Positions 9,025 to 20,841 of a DNA stretch of 44,178 nt are shown here, one piece after another. Source of the DNA: Saccoglossus kowalevskii. Lineage: Eukaryota; Hemichordata; Enteropneusta; Harrimaniidae. Each line of letters opens with the position of its first letter. Within the stretch, counting starts at the first letter, position 1. The stretch spans positions 15,329 to 59,506 of the forward strand of contig NW_003153767.1 of the NCBI RefSeq assembly GCF_000003605.2, given 5' to 3'. Made by a program: the position numbers and the translations under genes. The notes under the pieces were generated by a model. It made no database searches, had not been told where the DNA came from, and worked only from the letters and a program-made list of their open reading frames with translations.

Positions 9025-10114
9025 TAACATCAAATCACAGAGGGACTGCGATCAAATGCCAGCCATCATGATCAGCAAAAATAAAAGATTAAGATTAATA
9101 GCAAAATATATTTATAACTATTAAATTAAAGGATTAAAGAATACAACTCACTCATAACAAATATGTCTTATTTTAGGATTTATTTTCTATCATTTTTCTG
9201 ATATTTCAAGTTTTGTTTTGTTGTATTCTTGTTTTCTTTCTTATTCAACTTTATCAAGATCCAACCGAAGATATGATTCAATGAAGATTATCATTACAAT
9301 TATTAGAACACTAAATTATATTCAAATCTTAACTTGTCAGATCAGAAATCAGTGATTACAAAAAGTTGGGAGACATTCAACTTGGTTCCTAGAAAACAAA
9401 ATAAATCCATTCAACTCACTTCTATAGTTGTAATATGTCATAGCAATCGGGAAGGTTATTACCAAATTTATGCTGAGAAAATTTATATACATGTATTTCA
9501 ACTGTAGCTATTGTGTTTGTTCTCATAAAAAGTCTAAATTACTTTAGTGCTGAACCTGTGGCCCAAGAAAAGAGGCTAAGATGAAACTGTTTCTATACTT
9601 GGAACCATGTTATAACATACATGTATACCAGTAGAGTAATGTGGTCATTTTCTATATACACATATCATATGAGAGAAATTCCTTCTCAATTTCTTGTAGT
9701 CCAATTGAGCTGCTGCTTTTAGAAACTGCATGGCTTCGCTGGGACAGGGATTGGTTGTCTGGGTGCCTCAGGCTACCATGATACCGTGTACATGTAGTAA
9801 ATTTAATGGGCATGTTGGCCAATCAAAATTGCTTTTTTTCAGTCCCCGAAGGCTTTTGTAGCTGTTTAAGAAAAGATGTTTTTTAGTATAACTCTTATAG
9901 AGATTTGTCTGTATCATGTGACTTTCTTTCTTATTTGGTAAGTGTGTGAGAAAACTTATATCTTTATTAGCTTTTCCTTAGGGGACAAGAAATTTCTGCA
10001 AGTTCTTGTGATTGATCGCCAGTGTTGCCCCTGCCATATATACTTATGTGTGTACAGTCTGTGTAGTTTATCCACACAGGGAAGCACTATTTAAAAAAAA
10101 ATATATACATGTAT
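9025..10114. other. non-coding spacer
   Basis: Holds the first TACATGTA octamers of the window (about 9490, 9618, 9790) and one member of a dispersed 35-bp repeat pair (10005-10039). No coding signal. Confidence 0.4.
10005..10039 (+). repeat. dispersed short repeat, copy 1
   Basis: TTGATCGCCAGTGTTGCCCC-TGCCATAT recurs at 11234-11269 as the same motif with three or four substitutions. The flanks are unrelated. Confidence 0.6.
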
Positions 10115-10331
10115 TATTATGAAATGACTAATATTCACTGGGTGTAAATTTCACTGATTTAGCATTTCAGGCATATTCAGTGGGTTTTAAATTCACGGTT
10201 TTATCATTTAGATAATGTGTTCTTTGCTCAATTTTACATACATGTTTTCAGTGGGTTTTAATTTAGTGCATTTCCCAGTCAGCAAAATACGCAAAATAAA
10301 AGCCCAGTAAGTAATTAACCCTTTTACAGTA
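10115..10331. mobile_element. MITE, TACTGTA family 2, copy 2
   Basis: Aligns along its whole length with 8813-9024 (GAAATGACTAATATTCACTGG at the left, CCCTTTTACAGTA at the right) in the same orientation. The left terminus is damaged: TATTATG replaces TACTGTA. Confidence 0.75.
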
Positions 10332-11623
10332 TATGGTAATAAAGTAATGCACTCAAGCATATTTGATTGGTTATTTCTTGTCACATGTCTTCTTCAAGTG
10401 GCATGGTTATAAAAAGTATTTTTAGTCATTACTAAAGGGGAGAAATATGTATTACGTTCGTTTGATAACCATGCGAGTATACGTGCAGATACCGTACATA
10501 CTTATGAGGTATCCAATAAAAATACAGTATATACAATGTAGCAAAAGGTGCCCCTTTTTCATGGTTTCAATGGATCAATATTTTTTAACACCTTACCACG
10601 TTGTTCTTTATTTGTAAAAAAAACAAACAATCTTTGAAAGACAACTTATAGGGTTTCACGTAAGTAAAAGCATGGAAAAAAATACTTGGCTGTTGCAAGT
10701 TGTACCGGTATCTGAATTTAGTACTGAGTTTAAATAGAATGTTGATCAGTGCAGTCACAAACCGTATTCTCACTAGAAAAAGTTATGTGGGTGTAAGTTG
10801 TGTGTGGTAATTAAAACGATAAGGATCACACAATTTTGCATTCACACCAGCAATTCTTAGAAGAAGCATAAATATAGCGAGTTTTGGATAATGCGCACAA
10901 TGGCGCTGACTTGTAGATAGGCTATATTTCCGTTGGCCATGTGTTTCTGTCTTTTGTGCACCTTTTAATCGGCAATATAGTTAACATTTGTTCACCTTTT
11001 GAAGTGTCTTAATAATATATACATACATATACATGTACGTGTAAACTTATCGGCTATGTCGCTAATCTTCTTTTAGCTGTACAGGGTATATTGAAACCAT
11101 ATTTTGAGTTTAATATCGTGTACAGGTCAATAAACAACCCTAAAATTTTATACACATCATGAACCTGCGTCGTTGCAGTAAGATAAACTTAAATATAGTT
11201 GGTATTTGGTAATACCATTGCATCTACAATACCTTTTGTGGTTGATCGCCAATGTTGCTCCTGCCATATTTACGCTGCTGTAACTTGCATCTGTTGTTAT
11301 GTCAATATGGGTTTGAACTAATTAACATTTGTGTAATGTGTTCACAACTGTTGACCTATGTTGCAGCAGGGTAAAGCAGTAAAATGACACTAAAAACATA
11401 TGTGAACATTGGAATATTGACCTTGGTAATAATGTTAGACATATTCCTGATTATTATACCAATCTAACGACCATTTCAGAAACTCATAGGAATTTTTGCA
11501 ATATGATGACTCGGTGGTCTTCTTGAAGGCAACATTTCATGAGAGTTGTTGCGATTCTGTCTATTTAGGACCACAGTCAAATATCATAATGTTGCAAAAT
11601 TTCATGATTTTCTCAGACTGCGT
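10332..11623. other. non-coding, small CpG-containing patch
   Basis: Around 10880-10935 there is a short patch with TGCGCACAATGGCGC, which resembles NRF1/YY1-type promoter elements. It is isolated and I give it little weight. The second copy of the GATCGCCA repeat is at 11234-11269. No coding signal. Confidence 0.35.
11234..11269 (+). repeat. dispersed short repeat, copy 2
   Basis: TTGATCGCCAATGTTGCTCC-TGCCATAT, matching 10005-10039. Confidence 0.6.
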
Positions 11624-11749
11624 TCTGTTAAGTACTTTATTTTCACTATTTTTGCTGATGAATCAGTTAAAATAAAATCCAAAAATTCAAATTTAAAAAA
11701 ATCAGTGAAAATAAATTTCTTTTTAGCTAAAATAAAGTATTTTACAGTA
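11624..11749. mobile_element. MITE, TACTGTA family 1 (ATTTTCGC type), truncated copy
   Basis: Left end TCTGTTAAGTACTTTATTTTCA, right end TAAAGTATTTTACAGTA. The interior keeps the family's AATCAGT...AAAATAAAATCCA block but lacks about 85 bp compared with full copies. Confidence 0.7.
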
Positions 11750-14595
11750 ATTTGTCTTTGTGAAATGAGTTGAAGTGGTTTGCAGAAGTATTTCCAGACA
11801 TACATGTACTAATAAGGTTTGTTAGTCGATATGTCTCATTCTTTGTTTCTAATCTCCTCTCAAAAAAAAAAAAAAGATTGTTGGTGAAAGCTGCTAGGAC
11901 CAATGAATATAATGCATGTACTGGTATATTGCAAGATATAAATGAATGAATAAATGAAAAAAGGGTTGAATGAAAGCATTCAAAGCTGGATTACTCTTCT
12001 AATATAAATGTACGTCCAAGTCTTCGGAGTGTCACCGATGTCTATGACTGTATTCCCATCTAAAATAAATTTAATTACTCGAAATGATTGTTTTTTATTC
12101 TGATTTTTGTGTTTCACCTTGTATATGTTTTTTTTCCATTGAGTTGCTGTCGTCCTTATTACTACACATTTTATGCTTTTATTTTCCGATTGCATATTTT
12201 GTGATTTTACTCATGTTTGCATAATATTTACTCTGATGTATTTTATTGTTTGGTGTATATTTGTGTGTATTTCCATATACTTGTACATGTATTTTATATT
12301 GAATTATATTTTTTTAATATTTAATAATTTTTTGGTAATTTTTGATTGCATAAATCTTATTCTGTGTTTTAGACCATCATGATTACTAAAATAACTACAA
12401 GTAATGTTGTAATAATTATCCTAAAATTTAATATGTGAAAAACTAAAATTGAATACATAATTACATGAATAAAAAAAGATCCTAAACTAGGATCTTGCTT
12501 CACTCAGATTGATACTGGAATTTCCCACTGAGCATTATTTTAAGATCCCAAAGTGAAATATTCTCTGTCCCTAAATTGTAAATTTCACAGTTTTTTTTCA
12601 AATTTTTGCAAAAAAAAAATCTTCCACAAAACTTGTTATCACTGTAATCTTTTATGCAGCTTTTCTATAGGTTAATTTTATTTTGTTACAATTTTCAAAT
12701 TTTATTTTTGTCTGTTGTTTATTTGTTGCCATATTTGGATTGCTGTCATCAAGTCAATGTCATCACATAGACTTTACCAACTGCTCCTTCATATTCAGTT
12801 CAAGGGTAGATCCTTCACCTCATGAATTCTATTTATATAATTTTCACAATTCAAGGTAGAATACAATTCTATTTTTGTTACAAATCATAACATTTTTGCT
12901 GGTGGAAATTTTAGTCAATTTGAATAATATTTTCCCAGGATTATTTTGAATCACCATCAAAAGCACCAAGTTCAATGTTAACTGTTGACAAATTTATTTA
13001 GTCTTTCTGTTAAGGAAATTTCAGTTTAAATTGACTTTCTATGTCAGTACAATTCTGTACGTAATTGCTTTTTTTGGATCAAATTTAAATCAAAATTTGA
13101 CGACATAATTATATAAAAAATGATTATTACAGTACTTGTCATTTGCTTGTTACACTCGTAGCGTAAATTCAATTACTTGTTTCTATGGAAACAACTTTTT
13201 TTTTGCTAAAAACTGTCTTAATGTATTGTAGTAGGCAAATGCAGACTGAGTATAAGAAGCTTAAATTTTGTTTTTAAGTCTACATGTATAATATTAAACT
13301 ACTGTGAAAGCTAATACTGAAAACAGTCAGTTTAAGAAAAAAAATTCTTTGTTGTTTAGCCTATAAATTTTCTCTCTCCAAAAAAATTAAATTAATGTTT
13401 TAAAATAACATTTATTTATGTAATGCCAAATTGTGTCAAATTTTGAGTACATAGTTATTTTTTTTAATTTTCAGAAAAGCATGCAGTTAAATAGGTGCTA
13501 TATGATGATCCATCTTATTTTTTGACTAAATTTACATATTTTGTTATTGACTATGATTTGTACTTCCTGCACTATTATTTCATTTTTTGTGGTTACAAAA
13601 TCTCACTAAAGATAGAACTGACCACAGTGTTGGGGCATCGTGAGCTAACATAACCATAAAACATTCAATGCGTAAAACAGATAACATGCAGACAGCGTAT
13701 GCAGATAATATCTCAATCTCAGTCCAGGCTTCGCTGCATCTTTTCGTGGTTCGTTGTGAATCCCAAAGAAGTTTATATACAGAACAAAGCTCTTGTTTGA
13801 TTTGTTCAGCGTGACAGCTGTTATGAATATAGCTGTCGGGTGTTTTTTGTTTTTGTTTACTTGCATGTATTTGTTTGTCTGGATGTCTCATGAATAATTC
13901 ATCACATTGCATATTGATTAGTGATGTCATTTGAAATACATTTTTGTATATTTTGGTTCTATGACCCTACACGTGGGAAATACTACATTATTCTGGAAAC
14001 CACTCCTATTTTGTGACAAACTTTTGTAAATTTTGAGAGTAAGGGAAAGAATTCCATAATGTTAATCTGTAAAACAAAGACGTTCACCGTTTTGTTATTT
14101 CGTCATCGACATCGTCAAATTATTACGTCATATTGGTATATCTACATGTAGAAGTACATTACATTCTCGAAATTGAACTAATAATGAACTTGGGATATTA
14201 ATTAATGTAAATTGTACATTGATTTGAGGTGCCGACTAACTGAATCATTAATTTTGTTTGATTTGTGTTTTCTAAAAGACAAATGTTTAATATACAATAC
14301 TATTAATGGTAAATAGTTATATTTTATGTCAAAAATAAAAAAAATGTTTCATATTAATTCCAAGTAGTGATGAACAGACTATAAATATGTGTGTTTCTGA
14401 TATTTAAAATTATTAATAACAAAATTTAAATGTTAAAAAATAGATGTCCTCTAATGTGTAATTAGTCTGTCCTTAACTGGTATTCTAGTGCAGTAAATAT
14501 TGACTTGTGTTACTGATTACAGATAGTAGTGTTGTTTTATTGGACTGATGATAGAATGCTCTTAAGTTGTTGTGGATATTAAGCACCAGTAAGAA
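11750..14595. other. non-coding, AT-rich
   Basis: Long AT-rich stretch with T- and A-rich tracts, and with several short ORFs that lack any recognisable motif (for example 12173-12382 and 13580-13930). A perfect hairpin lies at 12476-12496. Otherwise nothing recognised. Confidence 0.4.
12476..12496. repeat. perfect 9-bp hairpin with 3-nt loop
   Basis: AAGATCCTA, loop AAC, TAGGATCTT. It is preceded by a run of A. Confidence 0.8.
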
Positions 14596-15390
14596 GTGTT
14601 TTGTAACCGTGGTGAGTTCTGTGACCGTGGTGAGTTCTGTAACCGTGGTGAGTTTTGTAACCCTGGCGAGTTCTGTAACCTGAGTGAGTTTTGTAACCTG
14701 AGTGAGTTTTGTAACCTGAGTGAGTTTTGTAACCTGAGTGAGTTTTGTAACCTGAGTGAGTTTTGTAACCTGGTGAGTTTTGTAACCTGGTGAGTTGTGT
14801 AACCTGGTGAGTTGTATAACCTGGTGAGTTTTGTAACCTGGGTGAGTTTTGTAACCTGGGTGAGTTTTGTAACCTGAGTGAGTAGTTTAACCTGAGTCAG
14901 TTGTGTAACCTGGGCGAGTTGTGTAATCTGGTTGAGTTGTGTAACCTGGTTGAGTTGTGTAACCTGGTTGAGTTGTGTAACCTGGTTGAGTTGTGTAACC
15001 TGATGAGTTGTGTAATCTGGGTGAGTTGTGTAACTTGGGTGAGTTGTGTAACCTGGGCGAGNNNNNNNNNNNNNNNNNNNNNNNNNNNNNNNNNNNNNNN
15101 NNNNNNNNNNNNNNNNNNNNNNNNNNNNNNNNNNNNNNNNNNNNNNNNNNNNNNNNNNNNNNNNNNNNNNNNNNNNNNNNNNNNNNNNNNNNNNNNNNNN
15201 NNNNNNNNNNNNNNNNNNNNNNNNNNNNNNNNNNNNNNNNNNNNNNNNNNNNNNNNNNNNNNNNNNNNNNNNNNNNNNNNNNNNNNNNNNNNNNNNNNNN
15301 NNNNNNNNNNNNNNNNNNNNNNNNNNNTGAAACCTGGGTGAGTTTTGTAACCTGGGTGAGTTGTGTAACCTGGGCGAGTTCTGCAACTTG
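14596..15390. repeat. 17/18-bp minisatellite spanning an assembly gap
   Basis: Tandem units of the form TGTAACCTGAGTGAGTTT. Blocks of variants follow one another: CCGTGGTGAG, then CCTGAGTGAG, then a run of 17-bp units (CCTGGTGAG), then CCTGGGTGAG, then CCTGGTTGAG. Almost every unit contains GTGAG or GTGAGT. Ns at 15062-15327 interrupt the array, so its true length is unknown. ORFs through it on both strands follow from the 18-bp period and are not genes. Confidence 0.95.
15062..15327. other. assembly gap (266 N)
   Basis: Run of N inside the minisatellite. The real size may differ because arrays of this kind collapse in assembly. Confidence 1.
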
Positions 15391-15670
15391 GGTTTTTGGA
15401 TGCTTGTTCTGACTCAAGTTGATGAAGGGAGAGAGGGAGGGAGGGAGGGATATTGTTCTTCCAACCCAAGGTGGCATCTAATTGTACAATTCTTCAATTT
15501 CTTTAGCATAATGCTAGGTTTATCAGGGGTTAACATTTTTGAAACATTTTCACTATTCCAATACCACAATCTACATGTATTGTAATAAAACCATTATTCT
15601 AGTACAAATCAAACTTGTAATCATTATCAGTCAGCGTAAAGTATTTTGTCCAAAAAGGAAAGAATCGGGC
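15391..15670. other. non-coding, (GGGA)n-like tract
   Basis: A GAGAGGGAGGGAGGGAGGGA tract lies at about 15428-15450. Otherwise AT-rich spacer. Confidence 0.5.
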
Positions 15671-15882
15671 TACTGTAGAATACTTTATTTTCGCTTGGAA
15701 TTTATTTTCGCTATTTTCGCTGAAGGGATGATTCAGTAAAAATAAAATCCAGCAAATATACTTTTTTTCCTATATTTCACATTAAACTCATCAAAAATCA
15801 GTGAAAATAAATTCCATAAAAAATGCCCAAAAAGGCTTTTCAGCGAAAATTAATTCCAGCAAAAATAAAGTATTCCACAGTA
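15671..15882 (-). mobile_element. MITE, TACTGTA family 1, full copy
   Basis: Left end TACTGTAGAATACTTTATTT, right end AAATAAAGTATTCCACAGTA. The inverted ends match for more than 25 bp. 212 bp, flanked by TA, no coding capacity. Oriented opposite to the copies at 20.8, 25.4 and 33.5 kb, as judged by the internal CAAAAAGGCTTTTCAGCG block. Confidence 0.85.
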
Positions 15883-16809
15883 TTTCTAAATTTGTTGCCA
15901 TAATTTGGGTTGTAAAACATTCAAAATTAAACAGCAAACACTATTAAAAGGTCCGTTTTCTGAAATGATTGACACAAATTTAGAACATTTTCTGAAAATA
16001 TCAAAATAATTGCTGTTGTCCGGTGAGAATCCGAATCATCATAATGTTCTATATTTAGTACTGTTGCTGGATGAGAAAATCACTTACCGGAACAAATATT
16101 GAAGTGTATTTATTTTGGGCAATTTAAATTATCCATTAAGATTATTTCTGTTCATGTAATGTCATTTTCTCTGACACTAATCTAACTCAAGCTATTCACA
16201 TCTTATCGTGTCAGTGATTTCTTTCAATTCAAAATTGCTTTCTAACCTTCCTATAGAAGAACATTAAAAGTGGCCATTAGTTACTTTTCTTGAATGCCAG
16301 TTTTCTAGAGTGTTCCTATAGAATGTTGAATTCTTTCTGCTTGAAATTTTCCTGATTTCAGGATTTATGACTTTCACAAAGAAAAAATTTGACAAAGGTC
16401 GCTGAATCTTTGTATTGTAGACTAATCTAAGACAGATTTTTCGCCTCAACAAAATCACACTACCTGGTAGTTTCACTTATTTGCGAAATTCATAAAAAAA
16501 ATTGTCTTTTGTGAAATTAATTTAAAGTTATTGTAAATTTGCATAGTGAATGTACTGTAGTCTGTTTAATTTTCACTTCTGCAAGTTTTCTTGATTTGAT
16601 GATGTAATGGCATTCATGGAGATGACATTTTGTGAGATTCGCTGACACTCGTGTCGTATGACCCCAGAGAAATTTTCACTGCTACAAAATTCTGCAATTA
16701 TTACTGACTCATGAATTTTACAGAAATATTTTTCCTACGAAATTTAAGCAGTTTATGGTATATTGGTTGATTGAATACAATAGCATACATTGGTGCCTAC
16801 CATTTAATT
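15883..16809. other. non-coding; possible old TIR fragments
   Basis: Around 16016-16100, TTGTCCGGTGAG is matched in inverse by CTTACCGGAACAA. At 16655-16700, GAGAAATTTTCACTGCTAC resembles a segment at 26800-26825. These look like decayed elements whose ends I cannot fix. Confidence 0.35.
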
Positions 16810-17028
16810 ACTGTAGAACACGTTGAAATAGCTACATGCAATTTTAGCGGATTTGACTCTTGTCTTGAATTAACAGAATCTTAATTTAGCTAAAGTGTCG
16901 ACTATCTCCCTGTGAGAATATACTCTATTTTAAATTAGCTGTATCTTGAATTAGCGAAATTACAGATTAGCTAAATTAGCTAAATTAGCTAAAATAACAT
17001 GCTAGCTAAAATGACATCTTTTACAGTA
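16810..17028. mobile_element. MITE, TACTGTA family variant (TTAGCTAAA core)
   Basis: Starts TACTGTAGAACACG and ends GACATCTTTTACAGTA. The inverted ends align imperfectly, and the flanks are TA. Internally it contains a short tandem of TTAGCTAAA (about 16965-16995). About 219 bp. Confidence 0.65.
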
Positions 17029-19546
17029 TTTTTCAGTACCAGTGTCAACTATGCTAAAAATGAGCATGTGTTTTTGATTAGTTTTTTTTTTAAATAAAAC
17101 TAAACAAGATCTGTAGGCAATGGGAAATGATGAAAAAAAAAGAAATAATAGAAAAATACATAAACCTGTTGAACCTATATCTGGGTGAGAAAAATTACAG
17201 TCAAAAATTTATGTAGAGCACTCTCTAGATACTTGTGGTCTGATTTTAGCAACTGACAGTTGTTATCGTTTCAACGGTTCGATTAATTTGATTATTATTC
17301 ATATGTTTCCATGAGGAAATGACATACTGGCACAAAAATTATGAAAAAAAATTGAAATCAATTAGTTTTTATAAATGATAATTTTTGGAAACATAAATTG
17401 GTAGAGGTTGAGGAGAAATAATTAACTTTCTACAAAATTAATGTTATTTATTTTGTTTGTACAGAATACTTAATTATAATATACCTTTCTAGGTTTCACA
17501 TGCCTTTAATAATATTTGCACAACTCCATTTGTAGTATTACTTCTGTTTAGCCAACATTCAATAGAGCTGTTTGTTATTCAAACATGATTTAGATTCACT
17601 TCTCACTGTTTTTTTTTGCTGTTTTCTCTTAAATTTGAGTCAAAGCTTTGAAATTTGTCTTTCTGTAACCCAACAAAGAATCTAACTGTGCTTTAGAAAT
17701 ACGGTGTGCCAACATTTTTTGTTGGAAAAATAGCAGCTGTTCTCAATACAATATCGTGTTGGGGCTTATATAGTGATTGGTTGTTTTAATTCTGTGCTAA
17801 GATCAATGTTTTTTTTATTTAGCCTCACACGTGTATAGATTGGTCTTCTTTCAGTCAATGTTTATGCAATTAGTTTTTATGCGTAGCGAGAAGGCAGCGG
17901 CAGATGCGTATGAGTGAGTACGTGTCTTAGCAGGGAATTAGGCCTATTTTGTTGTGTATCAGGACAAGAATGATTTTGAAATTTTTTTTAGTCAAAATGG
18001 AATCCTCAAAATCAAGTTGGACGTTGTTGTCTGCTATACATGTAGGTGACTTTTAAAGGAATAAACAAAAATGTTGTGGCACCCTGAATTCCATTGTTTT
18101 CACATTTATTTTGTTTATAAAATTGTTTTTATTTTGTTTGAATACCAAATTACAAATTCTTCAGTGTATTTTGATTAAAAAATGTGAATTTTATTAGTAA
18201 ATTACAAAAGTTTCAACTATTGCAAGAGATTTTTCAAGGTATTTTTTTCAAATTAAGTTTTTCTGTTGAACCAATGGTGTGCCAGGGAATGAGCATAACT
18301 GTCGTTCCACCAATAGAATTCATATTAGCTTGGGGGGCCTACTTCTTGTTTGTATGTTCATTATCAAATTGTGTGCCAACTTAATTATTGCATGCATGGA
18401 CAATGCAAACACAAGTTTCCAGTTGTATGTTAGATGATTTTAAAACAATTGAAATGCGTTGTTGCCATGGGGAACATTTATAAAATGGCCTAGATTAATA
18501 AAACTTACTTTTCATACTCCATATTGCAATAGTTCATTGCATAATATGACATGAAATATATCACTCATTTGAAAAACAAATGTTATGACATCATGATTAC
18601 TTTCGAGTGTCATACATGTACATACAATGTTAGTCATCCAATAGTTGCCAATGCTGCTCATTGCATGAGTCCCATGAGATGTACTGTACACTGCTTCAAT
18701 TTTGTCAGACGAATTTTTGCAAATTTTGTGGGGCATAGAAAATCGTCAAATTTTGTATTCAAATTATAAAATAGGCGATAGCGATGAAATATAACGGTTT
18801 AATACACCGCCTATGAAAATAAAAATGTTGACAACAAATTTCAATGCATTCTGTATAATAACGAGCTTACTTAATTACACTAATTAATGAACGTGTGTTG
18901 TATATAATAGAAACTAGGAGAAAACGTACACTGCCGTGGGTCGAGAGACTGAACTACAAAATCTGTTCGTCATTTATGTTTACCATCTTCAAAAATAACA
19001 GCTTCGTAGATATACACGTGGTGTATCATTAACCATTGCCAGCGGCATTATTAATTCACCATCTTGGTAAAATTATTTCTTTATGCTTTTGTTAGCTTAA
19101 AAAAGTGTCGGACCGCATGTGTGAAGTTTATTGATTAGTTTGCACTGAGCAAGGGGACCCATAATTTGCTGAGTTCAAGGTCTTAATAGAGCCAAAAGCG
19201 GTATGTAAAAAAGAAACTTTATATACGAGAGATATTATTTGATCAGAGCAACTGCCTTAGGGTGCTATGTGAGATGTGTACATACCAGTGTCTCTAGACA
19301 CAACTCTCCAATCATTGCATTAGAATATTAATACTACAGTTAAGACGTCTATTTCTTGATAAATAAGAACAATTGCAGAATACAAGCGTTTTATTATTCA
19401 GCATTACTCGTGTATATATTTGTTCTTAAATTATAGCTTAGGAAAGATTGAATCTAGACTTCAGTATGCAAATCACAATTTATGGTGGTGTATCTAGTCG
19501 GAGTGCATCCCTAATTTGTTTTCTGCACGGATCAGAATGTATGGAG
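17029..19546. other. non-coding
   Basis: No recognisable coding segment, RNA gene or repeat with defined ends. TACATGTA occurs near 18040 and 18614. Confidence 0.4.
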
Positions 19547-19730
19547 TACTGTAAAATACTTTATTTTCGATCGGAATTTTTGCTAAAGGAATGATTCAGT
19601 GAAAATAAAATCCAGCGAATATACCTTTTTTCCTAGATTTTACATTCAACTCGTCAAAAATCAATTCCATAAAAAAACAACCAAAAAGTCTTTTCAGCGA
19701 AAATTAATTCCAGGTAAAGTAAAGTCACTG
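19547..19730 (-). mobile_element. MITE, TACTGTA family 1, 3'-damaged copy
   Basis: Starts TACTGTAAAATACTTTATTT and follows the 15671-15882 copy through ATTCAGTGAAAATAAAATCC and CTTTTCAGCGAAAATTAATT. The expected terminal AGTATTTTACAGTA is degraded (AAAGTAAAGTCACTGG). Confidence 0.75.
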
Positions 19731-20439
19731 GAAAATGTAATCTTTTTCAACAAAGGTGATCTTATATAAATTATCTCCCCACTCTTCCACAGAGAAGTGT
19801 GACTATTTACCATTTATACCAAACCAACCTGTCACATTTAATGATCATGAAGCAAACTCCGGCTTTCATAGAATTACTGGTACTTGAGTCATTATATATA
19901 TCTCAATGATCAGTGTATCGCCTGAAAATATTGTAGCTTTCGCGATACTGCTACAATGCGCTTTTTTTTTAAAAAGTTTGGAAGTCTTTGAACCTGTTAG
20001 TTTTGAAATAATGTTTGACAACAAATATAGTTTTAACCAAAATTTTGAGGGGGAAAAACAAAAAATCAGAATTATATTGATTTAACAACTGTTATTTGGT
20101 TCAATGGTCATTTGTAAATAAATCATAGCCGTCCATATTCAAATCAAGGAATTGTGGGTAATTGATGACTAATTAATGACGTCATCACAATGTCCTGCCC
20201 TCAATTTTCACTGCTGATCAAACAAAATAAAAACTTTGTTTATTTCTGTTAACGTAATGGAAGTAATTTATCATCTTAAAACTGAATAATTCATGACAAC
20301 GATATTGTCATTTCTCTATCTTTTTTCGCCCTTTTTTTATTAATATCAAACTTTGTTAATAATTAATAGTTAAATCACATCTTTGTTCTGAATAAGAAAT
20401 ACTGTGATGAGAAACATGAATATATTATGTTATATCAAC
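19731..20439. other. non-coding
   Basis: AT-rich, nothing recognised. Confidence 0.4.
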
Positions 20440-20680
20440 AATTAACCCTTTCAGCACCATTGTGGCACTTTTTAGAAAATTATTTTATATAGTCTGCTTC
20501 TTCCCACATAAAGTGTTGATAAAAATTTACAAACCTTTCGATCAAAAACTAAAAGCAATATCTAAGCTTGTCTGTATAGTCTAAAATAATGATGAAATTT
20601 AGTGAAAATTTTACAAAATGTGAAAATATTTGCACTAAATATTGGGTGGGAAAAATATCTGGCACTTAAACGGTTAATTA
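20440..20680. mobile_element. MITE-like element, AGCACC family, copy 2
   Basis: Left end AATTAACCCTTTCAGCACC. The right end on the other strand is AATTAACCGTTTAAGTGCC. These are 19-bp inverted ends with few mismatches. The interior is homologous to 6484-6724. About 241 bp, non-coding. Confidence 0.7.
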
Positions 20681-20841
20681 AAATATCCAGTGCCTTTCTT
20701 GTATGATTCTCTACATTATAGAGCAGGTACATGTATTGCAGAGTTATCATCTGTTTAGCAATAATAATGTGTTTTAAATAGTAAACCATGACTGCAACAT
20801 TGTATTTACAAAAATCTTGAAATTCAACTTTATTTTCTTGT

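Noticed and set aside
10875..10935. NRF1/YY1-like promoter patch
   Set aside because: Single short patch without wider CpG enrichment or an adjacent exon signal; too weak to call as a promoter.
14562..15477. Long ORFs through the 17/18-bp minisatellite on both strands
   Set aside because: They run through Ns and follow the repeat period. 17-bp units break the frame.
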